NCBI GenBank assembly: GCA_964646495.1
Contig: CAZYEO010000018.1
Coordinates: forward strand, 1 to 25,375
Length of the DNA: 25,375 nucleotides
Reading direction: 5' to 3'
Origin: HGM05232 sp964646495
Lineage (GTDB): Bacteria; Bacteroidota; Bacteroidia; Bacteroidales; Muribaculaceae
The translations under genes and the position numbers were made by a program. Shown here in pieces: positions 14,658 to 22,373 of the stretch (positions are counted from its first letter, which is position 1; the number at the start of each line of letters is the position of its first letter). The notes beneath the pieces are model-generated. The model searched no databases and was not told the origin of the DNA. It saw nothing but the letters and a program-made list of their open reading frames with translations.

Positions 14658-15605
14658 TTAGAGTGTTTTTAAATATTCGCTCACATTTTTATTTATGCGC
14701 TCTTCGAGGTCGGAATCATTTGCAGGAACAAATTTCGCTCCCACAATACCTTCATAAAGCTCTATATATCTATCGCTCACCGAGTTGCAGTATTCATCGC
14801 TCATTTCGGGTACTTTTTCGCCTGCTTTTCCCATGAAGCCGTTTTCGATAAGCCATTGACGCACAAATTCTTTTGAAAGTTGGCGTTGTGGTTCACCTTT
14901 AGCAAAACGATCTTCGTAACCTTCGGCATAGAAATATCTTGAAGAATCAGGGGTGTGAATCTCATCGATAAGAATTACTTTGCCATCATGTTTACCAAAT
15001 TCATATTTGGTATCGACAAGTAGCAATCCTTTTTCTTTAGCTATTTGAGTCCCACGCTCGAAAATGGCTCTTGTATAGCGTTCCATTGTTTCATAATCCT
15101 CTTTCGACACCAACCCTTGAGCTATAATCTCGTCACGCGAGATGTTCTCGTCATGACCCTCTGCTGCTTTTGTGGTAGGAGTGATTATCGGGTGCTCGAA
15201 ACGTTGGTTTTCTTTCATTCCATCGGGCAATTTCACTCCGCATATTTCACGGTTTCCGGCAGCATATTCACGCCATGCACTTCCTGTGAGGTAACCTCTT
15301 ATTATCATTTCCACGGGAAAGGCGTCACATCTCACTCCCACGGTCACCATAGGATCGGGAGTAGCAAGTTTCCAGTTTGGCACTATATCGGCAGTAGCAT
15401 CAAGAAATGAAGCTGCAATTTGATTGAGTACCTGCCCTTTAAATGGAATCCCTTTAGGAAGAATAACATCAAAGGCTGATATACGGTCGGTAGCGACCAT
15501 CACAAGTAAGTCATCCCCGATGAAATATACATCGCGAACCTTACCATGATAAACATTTTTTTGACCCTTAAAATTGAATTCGGTATGCACTAACGTCTTT
15601 GCCAT
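14658..15605 (-). CDS. purC: Phosphoribosylaminoimidazole-succinocarboxamide synthase
   Basis: A 315-residue SAICAR synthase, joining aspartate to CAIR with ATP in de novo purine synthesis. It is the longer class of the family. Motifs are GKVRDVY (21-27), VATDRISAFDVILPKGIPFKG (37-57), VEMIIRGYLTGSAWREYAAG, LLLVDTKYEFG and LIDEIHTPDSSRYFYAEGYE. All are intact. purE, which makes its substrate, lies 4.3 kb away at 19953 in another transcript, so purine genes are dispersed here. Spacing to phoH is 46 bp and to menG 9 bp, compatible with one operon. Confidence 0.97.
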   Translation of the reverse strand: MAKTLVHTEFNFKGQKNVYHGKVRDVYFIGDDLLVMVATDRISAFDVILPKGIPFKGQVLNQIAASFLDATADIVPNWKLATPDPMVTVGVRCDAFPVEMIIRGYLTGSAWREYAAGNREICGVKLPDGMKENQRFEHPIITPTTKAAEGHDENISRDEIIAQGLVSKEDYETMERYTRAIFERGTQIAKEKGLLLVDTKYEFGKHDGKVILIDEIHTPDSSRYFYAEGYEDRFAKGEPQRQLSKEFVRQWLIENGFMGKAGEKVPEMSDEYCNSVSDRYIELYEGIVGAKFVPANDSDLEERINKNVSEYLKTL

Positions 15606-15651
15606 AGTAGTATTAAATATATTATGATTATATTCTGTAATTTAATGCCGA

Positions 15652-16644
15652 TCAGTTATCTATTATTGCTGATGCCGCCTTTTTTGCAGCGAGTCGTTCT
15701 GATTTCACCACTTCATCGTGATGCTCATATGCCTCAACGATGCGCTGTACCAATTGATGTCTTACAATATCTTTTTTATTGAATTCCACCTGCCCTATTC
15801 CTTTTATCCCTTTTAGGATTCTCAATGCCTGCACTAATCCCGATGTGACGGAGTGAGGCAAATCGATCTGGGTAATATCGCCGGTGATTATCATCTTTGC
15901 CCCCATACCTAAACGTGTAAGAAACATCTTGATCTGGTGAGTGGTGGTATTTTGAGCTTCATCCAATATGATTATCGCATCGCTAAGGGTGCGACCACGC
16001 ATGAAAGCAAGCGGAGCTATCTGTATTACGTTTGTCTCCATATACTCTTTCAACTTCAACGGCGGAATCATATCTTGAAGGGCATCATAGAGCGGTTGCA
16101 GGTATGGATCTATTTTATCTTTCATATCACCTGGAAGAAATCCCAATTTTTCACCGGCTTCTACAGCCGGACGTGATAGTATGATCTTCTTTACTTCTCT
16201 ATTTTTCAATGCTCTCACCGCAAGGGCTATTGCTACATAAGTTTTTCCGGTTCCTGCCGGACCTAAGGCAAATGTGAGATCATTCTCCGAGTAAGTTTTA
16301 ACGAGCTTCTGTTGATTGGGGGTTCTACCTGTTATGGGCTTACCATTAACACCATATATGATCACATCATCCATTTTAAGCTCTTTGGGAATCTCTCCGC
16401 GTATAGAATCGATTATCACCTCTTGGGTGAGTTGATTATACTTTGCACAATATTCTTCAAGCGACCTGATTTTATTTTCAAATTCAAGAGTCTCTTTTTC
16501 ATCCCCTATAACTTTGATTAATGTTCCTCGCGCTCCAATTCTGAGTTTCGGATAAAGATTGCGGATGGTTTGCAGATTGGAATTGTTTACCCCGTAAAAT
16601 ATCACAGGATCAGCTTTGTCAATAATTATTAAGCGTTCAATCAT
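15652..16644 (-). CDS. phoH: PhoH family ATPase
   Basis: A 330-residue PhoH-like P-loop ATPase of the YbeZ type, proposed to act in RNA metabolism and often tied to the endonuclease YbeY. The N-terminal region (about 1-95) has the nucleic-acid-binding character of the subfamily (YPKLRIGARGTLIKVIGDE). Walker A is GPAGTGKT (128-135), Walker B IIILDEAQN (222-230). RPAVEAGEKLGFLPGDMKDKIDPY and TGDITQIDLP follow as in all PhoH proteins. It is the promoter-proximal gene of phoH-purC-menG; ybeY is not next to it. Confidence 0.93.
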   Translation of the reverse strand: MIERLIIIDKADPVIFYGVNNSNLQTIRNLYPKLRIGARGTLIKVIGDEKETLEFENKIRSLEEYCAKYNQLTQEVIIDSIRGEIPKELKMDDVIIYGVNGKPITGRTPNQQKLVKTYSENDLTFALGPAGTGKTYVAIALAVRALKNREVKKIILSRPAVEAGEKLGFLPGDMKDKIDPYLQPLYDALQDMIPPLKLKEYMETNVIQIAPLAFMRGRTLSDAIIILDEAQNTTTHQIKMFLTRLGMGAKMIITGDITQIDLPHSVTSGLVQALRILKGIKGIGQVEFNKKDIVRHQLVQRIVEAYEHHDEVVKSERLAAKKAASAIIDN

Positions 16645-16665
16645 ACACAGATTTTATTTCATTTG

Positions 16666-16673
16666 CAAAATTA
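16666..16673 (-). promoter_or_regulatory. -7 promoter box of the phoH operon
   Basis: Minus-strand TAATTTTG matches TAnnTTTG, 21 bp before the phoH ATG. No good -33 TTTG lies at 19-20 nt. The rest of 16674-16776 shows nothing I can name. Confidence 0.5.
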
Positions 16674-16776
16674 CTAAACCATTTTGAATAAAGGCATAAA
16701 TACTCTATTTAATTATAACAACGTTACACCTATGAATTTTATCCTATAACAAAGATTTTTATTATTTATATAAGAA

Positions 16777-16808
16777 ATGGCTGCCCAAATTAAATTGTGA
16801 GCAGCCAT
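16777..16808 (-). terminator. Probable terminator of the membrane TPR gene
   Basis: ATGGCTGC and GCAGCCAT (16777-16784, 16801-16808) pair perfectly over 8 bp with a 16-nt loop, 27 bp beyond the stop at 16836. The minus-strand tail (TTCTTATATAAAT) is T-rich but interrupted, so it is weaker than the other terminators here. Confidence 0.6.
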
Positions 16809-16835
16809 CCGCATATTTTAGATATGTGTAATTTC

Positions 16836-17519
16836 TTATTCTCCGGCTTGTGCTTCAGCGCGTTCGATATATTTCTGTATATCTGTTTGGTATGCACTTC
16901 CGAATTCCGGATATTTGCTGTCAATAGTCTTGTAAATTTCAACTTCTGCTTTGTAATTTTTTTGTTCGCGATACACAGTAGCCTCTTTCATCATAAACAA
17001 TGGTGTGTAAAGAGAGTTATTATCAGAAAGTTTCACTGCTTTTTCAAAATATGAAATAGCTTCGTCATAATTCTTCAAATTCACATAGCAGTCTCCTATG
17101 AGCGATTGTGAAGCAGCTCCTACAAGCGATTCCGACACATCATATTTTTTAATATATTCGATAGCTTCGGTATATTTTCCTGCTTCATACAAGCGAATAC
17201 CAGCTTCAAGAGCAGCACGATTTGCCGGAGCAGCACTATATTCATTTGCTACTGCCATATATTGAGCCAAAGCGATTGAATCATTGCCTTGCGCAGCTTG
17301 CATGTCGGCTTGCGATATAGCGGTTTTTGCTTTTTCAAGTTTAGGTTGGTATATTCCGTAGACGTAACCTAAGATAACGGCAGCAACTACAGCAATACCT
17401 ATTACTGACCATGTTATAATTTTTTTATTACCCTCTACGTGTTGTTCCATGGATGATAAAGAATCATTCAATTCATCGATAGAAGTACGAGTACTTTTCT
17501 CTTTTTCGTTCTTAGCCAT
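16836..17519 (-). CDS. Membrane-anchored TPR protein
   Basis: A 227-residue protein with a charged N-terminus, one membrane helix at about residues 33-55 (KIITWSVIGIAVVAAVILGY) and a C-terminal TPR domain in the periplasm. The TPR units are readable as DSIALAQYMAVANEYSAAP, ALEAGIRLYEAGKYTEAIEY, SQSLIGDCYVNLKNYDEAI and KEATVYREQKNYKAEVEIY. The layout of a single anchor followed by TPRs resembles the YfgM-type ancillary subunit of the Sec translocon and Tol-Pal associated proteins, but I cannot tell which. It stands alone between its promoter and a terminator and is divergent from rpoN. Confidence 0.8.
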   Translation of the reverse strand: MAKNEKEKSTRTSIDELNDSLSSMEQHVEGNKKIITWSVIGIAVVAAVILGYVYGIYQPKLEKAKTAISQADMQAAQGNDSIALAQYMAVANEYSAAPANRAALEAGIRLYEAGKYTEAIEYIKKYDVSESLVGAASQSLIGDCYVNLKNYDEAISYFEKAVKLSDNNSLYTPLFMMKEATVYREQKNYKAEVEIYKTIDSKYPEFGSAYQTDIQKYIERAEAQAGE

Positions 17520-17567
17520 TTTACTTTTTTATAACTATGTTTGTTTTTATACTATATTTCAGAATTG

Positions 17568-17598
17568 CAAAAGTAATAGTTTATTACAGATAATGAAA
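17568..17598 (-). promoter_or_regulatory. Promoter of the membrane TPR gene
   Basis: On the minus strand TTTC (17598-17595) is followed after 19 nt by TACTTTTG (17575-17568), with one mismatch to TTTG-N19-TAnnTTTG. The predicted leader to the ATG at 17519 is about 42 nt. Confidence 0.65.
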
Positions 17599-17690
17599 AT
17601 TTTACATATCTTTTTTTATACCGCACTCAAATTTTGAGCTATTTTTATTATTATGTTGTTTATCTTGATAATATTTTCAAATTTAGCTGA

Positions 17691-17718
17691 ATTTGTGATA
17701 GATATTACAATCACAAAT
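17691..17718. other. Palindrome in the divergent rpoN intergenic region
   Basis: ATTTGTGAT and ATCACAAAT are perfect 9-bp arms with a 10-nt loop, placed 23 bp upstream of the rpoN -7 box. The position suits an operator. The 322-bp gap 17520-17841 otherwise contains the TPR promoter, the rpoN box and AT-rich sequence. Confidence 0.4.
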
Positions 17719-17740
17719 CCGCTAATATGATTTTTTTTTG

Positions 17741-17748
17741 TAAGTTTG
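17741..17748 (+). promoter_or_regulatory. -7 promoter box candidate of rpoN
   Basis: TAAGTTTG matches TAnnTTTG. There is no TTTG at 19-20 nt upstream; the palindrome at 17691-17718 occupies that area, which may mean an activator or repressor site replaces it. The predicted leader is about 87 nt. Confidence 0.45.
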
Positions 17749-17841
17749 TCTCAGTTTTGGTATTAGGATTTATCACCGCTCTGCTCCATTTGAAACAGGA
17801 TTGCGATAATTATTTTATTCCTGATACTACTATTTTAAGTT

Positions 17842-19296
17842 ATGCAAGATAAACTCATTCTTTCTCAGCAACAGAAGTTGCAACAACGTTTGTCCCCTCT
17901 TCAAGTGCAATTTGTACGTATGTTAGAGATGAATCGACTTGAAGTGGAAGAAGAGGTGCGCCGTGAGCTTGACGATAATCCGGCTCTTGAGGCTATAGAT
18001 CAAGCTCCTGAGCAAAATACCAACAATGATGAAGAGGGCGATTCTTTTGTGGAAAGCGCCGATGACATGTTGCGTGCCGACTATCTTAACGATGATGAAA
18101 TTCCATCATATCGACTTAATGTTTCCAATTCAAGCGCAGACGACGAAATGCCCGAAACTGTGATCGTAGCAGAAAATTCTATTTTCGACTTTCTGATGGA
18201 GCAAATGAACGAACGTGATCTCACTCCGAGGCAATCTCTAATTGCGCAATACATTATTGGAAATATTGACGACAACGGATATTTACAAAGATCGGTCTCT
18301 GCTATCACCGACGACCTTGTGTTTCAAACAGGAATGGAGGTGGATGATAGCGAAGTGGATGAGATGATGCAAATGGTGCGCGATCTCGACCCTGCCGGTG
18401 TTGGAGCTACCGATCTGCGCGATTGTCTATTGTTGCAATTGGAACGCCAACACGCATCTCAATCATCAATGCTCGCCTATAAAATAATTGATTCTTATTT
18501 TGATGAATTTTCCAAAAAGCATTATGATAAAATAGTTTCTTCTCTAAATATCAATCAGCAGATACTGAAAGAGGCTATCGAAGATATTAAATCTCTTAAT
18601 CCTAAACCTGCTAATGCAATCACCGGTGGCGAGTCTGAATCTCATTCTCAACAAATAATACCTGATTTCAGCATTGAAATAGATGGGGATAACCTGCAAC
18701 TTACTCTGCTCAATAATATTCCCGAATTACAGATCGAGGAGAGTTTCTCATCTCTTTATCTTTCAGATGCCAATAAAAAGCCAGCCAACAGAGCTCAAGA
18801 GGAAGCAATGACTTTCGTAAAACAAAAATATGAGTCGGCTTCTGGATTTATCAAAATATTGCGGCAACGTCAGGAAACTATGTTTGCCACCATGCGAGCA
18901 ATTGTGGCTCGCCAAAAAGATTTTTTCTTGTCGGGCGAGGAGGGGCGTTTGCGCCCCATGGTGCTAAAAGATATCGCCGAAGTCACCGGATCGGATGTGT
19001 CGGTAATATCTCGTGCCACCGCCGGTAAATATGTAATGACTCAATGGGGTGTTTTCCCCTTGAAATTCTTTTTCAATGAAGGATTACAACATGAATCGGG
19101 CGAAGATGTTTCATCAAGAGAAATCCAATCTATACTCAAAAGCGTTATAGCACAAGAGAATAAGAACAAGCCTTATTCCGATGAGCAACTTTGCGCCATA
19201 CTTAAACGCAACGGTTATGAGATAGCGCGACGCACAATCGCAAAATACAGGGAGAAACTTTCTATTCCTGTTGCACGGTTGAGAAAGGAGATATAA
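17842..19296 (+). CDS. rpoN: RNA polymerase sigma-54 factor
   Basis: A 484-residue sigma-54 protein, which directs RNA polymerase to -24/-12 promoters and needs an AAA+ enhancer-binding activator. Region I is visible at the N-terminus (LSQQQKLQQRLSPLQVQFVRMLEM, about 7-30) followed by an acidic region II (about 55-110). The core-binding part is in the middle. The DNA-binding part has a helix-turn-helix (VLKDIAEVTGSDVSVISRATAGKY) and the RpoN box ARRTIAKYREKL at 462-473 near the C-terminus. All domains are complete. It is the first gene of the run rpoN, PAP2-like, purE, ispG, with spacings of 39, 17 and 21 bp. No activator gene lies in the window. Confidence 0.95.
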   Translation: MQDKLILSQQQKLQQRLSPLQVQFVRMLEMNRLEVEEEVRRELDDNPALEAIDQAPEQNTNNDEEGDSFVESADDMLRADYLNDDEIPSYRLNVSNSSADDEMPETVIVAENSIFDFLMEQMNERDLTPRQSLIAQYIIGNIDDNGYLQRSVSAITDDLVFQTGMEVDDSEVDEMMQMVRDLDPAGVGATDLRDCLLLQLERQHASQSSMLAYKIIDSYFDEFSKKHYDKIVSSLNINQQILKEAIEDIKSLNPKPANAITGGESESHSQQIIPDFSIEIDGDNLQLTLLNNIPELQIEESFSSLYLSDANKKPANRAQEEAMTFVKQKYESASGFIKILRQRQETMFATMRAIVARQKDFFLSGEEGRLRPMVLKDIAEVTGSDVSVISRATAGKYVMTQWGVFPLKFFFNEGLQHESGEDVSSREIQSILKSVIAQENKNKPYSDEQLCAILKRNGYEIARRTIAKYREKLSIPVARLRKEI

Positions 19297-19335
19297 TTTT
19301 GTAGAATATTATCATAAAAACAAACCGAAAACAAA

Positions 19336-19935
19336 ATGCAACATCTCGCACGGTTTTTTTCAACATTGTTCAGCCCACTATTAATGCCCACATATGGGGT
19401 ATTTCTTGCCCTTTGGGTGTCAATTTTATGCTATTTGCCTACAGGCACACGTCTTGCAGTGCTATGTGTAGTGTTTGGAATCACGTGTATTATCCCTATG
19501 ATAGTGATTGCTGTGCTCCATTCATTCGGATTTGTAAAGGACAAAGGTCTCAACAACCGTAAAGAACGCTGGCTACCCTATCTATTTGTAATCGCCTGCT
19601 ACATCGGAGCAGCTTTCTATCTTGTTCATGTTCATGCTCCTACTTGGCTCTCTTTATTTCTGTTCGGGGGAGCATTAGCAGCATTTGTGTCGCTAATAAT
19701 AAATTTTTGGTGGAAAATAAGTGCTCACATGGCTGGAATTGGTGGTGTGGTAGCAATGCTATTCCGCATTCATGTTGATGGACTTGGCGCATTCGATCTT
19801 TTATGGATTATATGCATATTGATAATTCTTTCGGGGATTCTCGGCTCGTCACGTATATATCTTGATCGCCATTCTTTATGGCAGGTGATAGCAGGATTTG
19901 CCAACGGATTTATTTGGGTATATCTCCTTAATTAA
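19336..19935 (+). CDS. PAP2-like integral membrane protein
   Basis: A 199-residue protein with about six membrane helices. It carries degenerate PAP2 phosphatase motifs: a K-x-R-type segment (LNNRKERWLP, 72-81), KISAHM (127-132) in the place of the P-S-G-H motif, and SRIYLDRHS (172-180), which keeps the S-R-x5-H pattern with H179. Related proteins dephosphorylate lipid-linked phosphates in the membrane; the changed second motif leaves activity open. It starts 39 bp after rpoN and ends 17 bp before purE, so it is probably in that transcript. Confidence 0.65.
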   Translation: MQHLARFFSTLFSPLLMPTYGVFLALWVSILCYLPTGTRLAVLCVVFGITCIIPMIVIAVLHSFGFVKDKGLNNRKERWLPYLFVIACYIGAAFYLVHVHAPTWLSLFLFGGALAAFVSLIINFWWKISAHMAGIGGVVAMLFRIHVDGLGAFDLLWIICILIILSGILGSSRIYLDRHSLWQVIAGFANGFIWVYLLN

Positions 19936-19952
19936 AAATATTTTTCTTTTAT

Positions 19953-20459
19953 ATGGAACCAATTGTAAGCATTATCATGGGAAGTACTTCAGATCTTCCT
20001 ATTCTCGAAAAAACGGCTAAATTACTCGATGAGTTTGAAATCCCGTTTGAAATGAACGCCCTTTCTGCTCACCGCACTCCGGTTGAAGTCGAGGCTTTCG
20101 CGCGTGGTGCTAAAGGGAGAGGAATCAAAGTAATAATTGCGGCAGCAGGAATGGCTGCTCATCTTCCGGGGGTAATTGCGGCAATGACTCCACTTCCTGT
20201 AATCGGAATTCCCATAAAATCCACAATCGGTGGTATCGATGCACTTCTTGCTATCGTACAAATGCCTCCGGGAATACCTGTAGCTACAGTAGGAATCGAT
20301 GCAGGACTGAACGCTGCCATAATTGCTGCTCAAATTTTAGCTCTTAACGATACTGATATAGAATCAAAATTAATAAATTACAAAGCAAATCTTTCTTCTA
20401 AAATAGTGAAGGCAAATGAAGATTTGCATAAAGTTCAATATCGGTTCAAAACCAATTAA
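19953..20459 (+). CDS. purE: N5-carboxyaminoimidazole ribonucleotide mutase
   Basis: A 168-residue PurE, which converts N5-CAIR to CAIR in purine synthesis, the substrate of PurC (14658). Motifs are MGSTSDLP (9-16), SAHRTP with catalytic H40 (38-43), and AAGMAAHLPGVIAAMTPLPVIG (64-85) with H70; all are in their normal order. Length is typical of the octameric bacterial class I enzyme. It follows the PAP2-like gene by 17 bp and precedes ispG by 21 bp. Confidence 0.97.
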   Translation: MEPIVSIIMGSTSDLPILEKTAKLLDEFEIPFEMNALSAHRTPVEVEAFARGAKGRGIKVIIAAAGMAAHLPGVIAAMTPLPVIGIPIKSTIGGIDALLAIVQMPPGIPVATVGIDAGLNAAIIAAQILALNDTDIESKLINYKANLSSKIVKANEDLHKVQYRFKTN

Positions 20460-20480
20460 TTCATCACGTTACCTCTTTTT

Positions 20481-22307
20481 ATGAATACCTTGTTCAATTA
20501 CATTAGGCGTAAATCATCTACAGTGCATATCGGATCCATACCGTTAGGGTCGGACTATCCTATACGCATACAATCCATGACATCTACATCCACCCTCGAT
20601 ACCGAACAAAGCGTGGCACAAACCATGCGCATAGCGGATGCAGGAGCTCACTATGTACGCCTCACAGCTCAAGGTATTCGTGAAGCCGATAATATAGGGC
20701 ATATCCGCTCAATATTGCGCGAAAAAGGATATAATGTACCTCTGGTGGCTGATATTCATTTTAACCCGAAAGCTGCTTTTGCAGCTGCAAAAGTAACTGA
20801 TAAGGTGCGTATCAACCCCGGCAATTTTGTAGATGCGGCTCGCACCTTCAAAAAGATTGACTACACCGATTGCGAATATAAAAACGAGCTTCAACGCATT
20901 GAAGACACTTTAATCCCATTTATCGAACTTTGCCGCGAACATGGCACTGCTGTGCGCCTGGGTGTAAATCACGGATCGTTATCCGATCGCATAATGAGCC
21001 GATACGGCGACACCCCTGCTGGCATGGTAGAATCGGCTATGGAATTTCTAAGGGTATTTGTGAAACACGACTTTAATGAGGTAGCAATATCTATAAAAGC
21101 CTCCAATACCGTTATTATGGTCGAAACGGTGCGCCGTCTCATAAAAGCAATGGATGCCGAAGGGATGCATTTTCCGCTACACCTCGGGGTGACAGAAGCA
21201 GGCGATGGCGAAGATGGACGCATAAAATCGGCGGTGGGTATCGGAACTCTTCTTGCCGAAGGCATAGGCGACACCATAAGGGTATCTCTGAGCGAAGCTC
21301 CTGAGCTTGAAATCCCTGTTGCCTCAACTCTTGTAAAATATATTACTTCACGCATGGGACACGCTCCAATTCAGGGAGATTTTGCCCCCGGATACAATCC
21401 GGTTATCCCATCGCGCAGAGTATCTGATCCGGTAGGGTGTATAGGAGGGACACAACAGCCTGTTGTAATAGCATCAACTTCTCCACACACGATCTCGGAG
21501 GGTATGCGCCCCGATTTCTTCTTTTCTCATAATGGTATAATTGAAGATCCTTCTCAAAATTATATCGTCCCAATTGAATACTATTCAGGCAACCCTGCTA
21601 CATCCCCTATTTTTTCGCTCAATCAAATCGACCTTTTAAAATCGTGCAATGCTCCGGCAAAATGGCTACACATAGACTCTGCCGATCAATTACCGGTAGA
21701 TTTATTGAAGTCGGAGAAAGATATAATTATCGCTCTCTCTACTTCTCATTCCAACCCTACAGGTGCTATGCAAGCGATGCTTCACACACTTATGATTGAA
21801 AATATCACATCTCCGGTGGTGCTGTGGTTGAAATATAATGATTCCGACAATGAAACTTTGCAAATAAAAGCTGCAGCCGACTTCGGCACAATGCTACTCA
21901 ATGGATTTCGTGACGGAATATGGCTCGATGCCCCCGAAGTAAAGGATAAAAACGACATTGTACGCTACGAATTTGGAATATTGCAGGCAGCAAGGCTACG
22001 CACCTCAAAAACAGAATTTATATCTTGTCCCGGTTGTGGTCGTACTCTGTTTAATTTGCAAAACACTATTAAAGAGGTAAAATCCGCTACATCACACTTA
22101 AAACACTTGAAAATAGGTATTATGGGATGTATCGTAAATGGTCCGGGTGAGATGGCTGATGCCGACTACGGATATGTGGGAGCTGCAGCACATCGCATAA
22201 GTCTATATAAAGGGAAAGAATGTATGGAGAAGAATATCCCGGAAGAGGAAGCCATACCACGCCTAATCGCATTGATTAAAACCAACAACGATTGGATAGA
22301 ACCATAA
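20481..22307 (+). CDS. ispG: 4-hydroxy-3-methylbut-2-enyl diphosphate synthase (IspG/GcpE, long form)
   Basis: A 608-residue IspG, which reductively opens methylerythritol cyclodiphosphate in the MEP isoprenoid pathway using a [4Fe-4S] cluster. The N-terminal TIM barrel (MTSTSTLDTEQSVAQ, LVADIHFNPKAA, RINPGNF, VRLGVNHGSL) covers about 1-290. A large insert then lies between it and the C-terminal iron-sulfur domain, which is the long type known from Bacteroidetes, Chlamydia and plants. The cluster ligands are C516 and C519 in SCPGCGRTLF and C550 in MGCIVNGPGE, with E557 nearby. The domain order and ligands are complete. Last gene of the rpoN run; no clear terminator is seen in 22308-22373 before the convergent MutS-like gene. 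Confidence 0.97.
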   Translation: MNTLFNYIRRKSSTVHIGSIPLGSDYPIRIQSMTSTSTLDTEQSVAQTMRIADAGAHYVRLTAQGIREADNIGHIRSILREKGYNVPLVADIHFNPKAAFAAAKVTDKVRINPGNFVDAARTFKKIDYTDCEYKNELQRIEDTLIPFIELCREHGTAVRLGVNHGSLSDRIMSRYGDTPAGMVESAMEFLRVFVKHDFNEVAISIKASNTVIMVETVRRLIKAMDAEGMHFPLHLGVTEAGDGEDGRIKSAVGIGTLLAEGIGDTIRVSLSEAPELEIPVASTLVKYITSRMGHAPIQGDFAPGYNPVIPSRRVSDPVGCIGGTQQPVVIASTSPHTISEGMRPDFFFSHNGIIEDPSQNYIVPIEYYSGNPATSPIFSLNQIDLLKSCNAPAKWLHIDSADQLPVDLLKSEKDIIIALSTSHSNPTGAMQAMLHTLMIENITSPVVLWLKYNDSDNETLQIKAAADFGTMLLNGFRDGIWLDAPEVKDKNDIVRYEFGILQAARLRTSKTEFISCPGCGRTLFNLQNTIKEVKSATSHLKHLKIGIMGCIVNGPGEMADADYGYVGAAAHRISLYKGKECMEKNIPEEEAIPRLIALIKTNNDWIEP

Positions 22308-22373
22308 TACTCTATATATTACGAATTTGGCAAGCTACATTCAGACACAATATATTGGTATTCAATTTTGGTG

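Noticed and set aside
14658..20459. purC and purE as one purine operon
   Set aside because: They are on opposite strands, in separate transcripts 4.3 kb apart, so no joint operon is supported.
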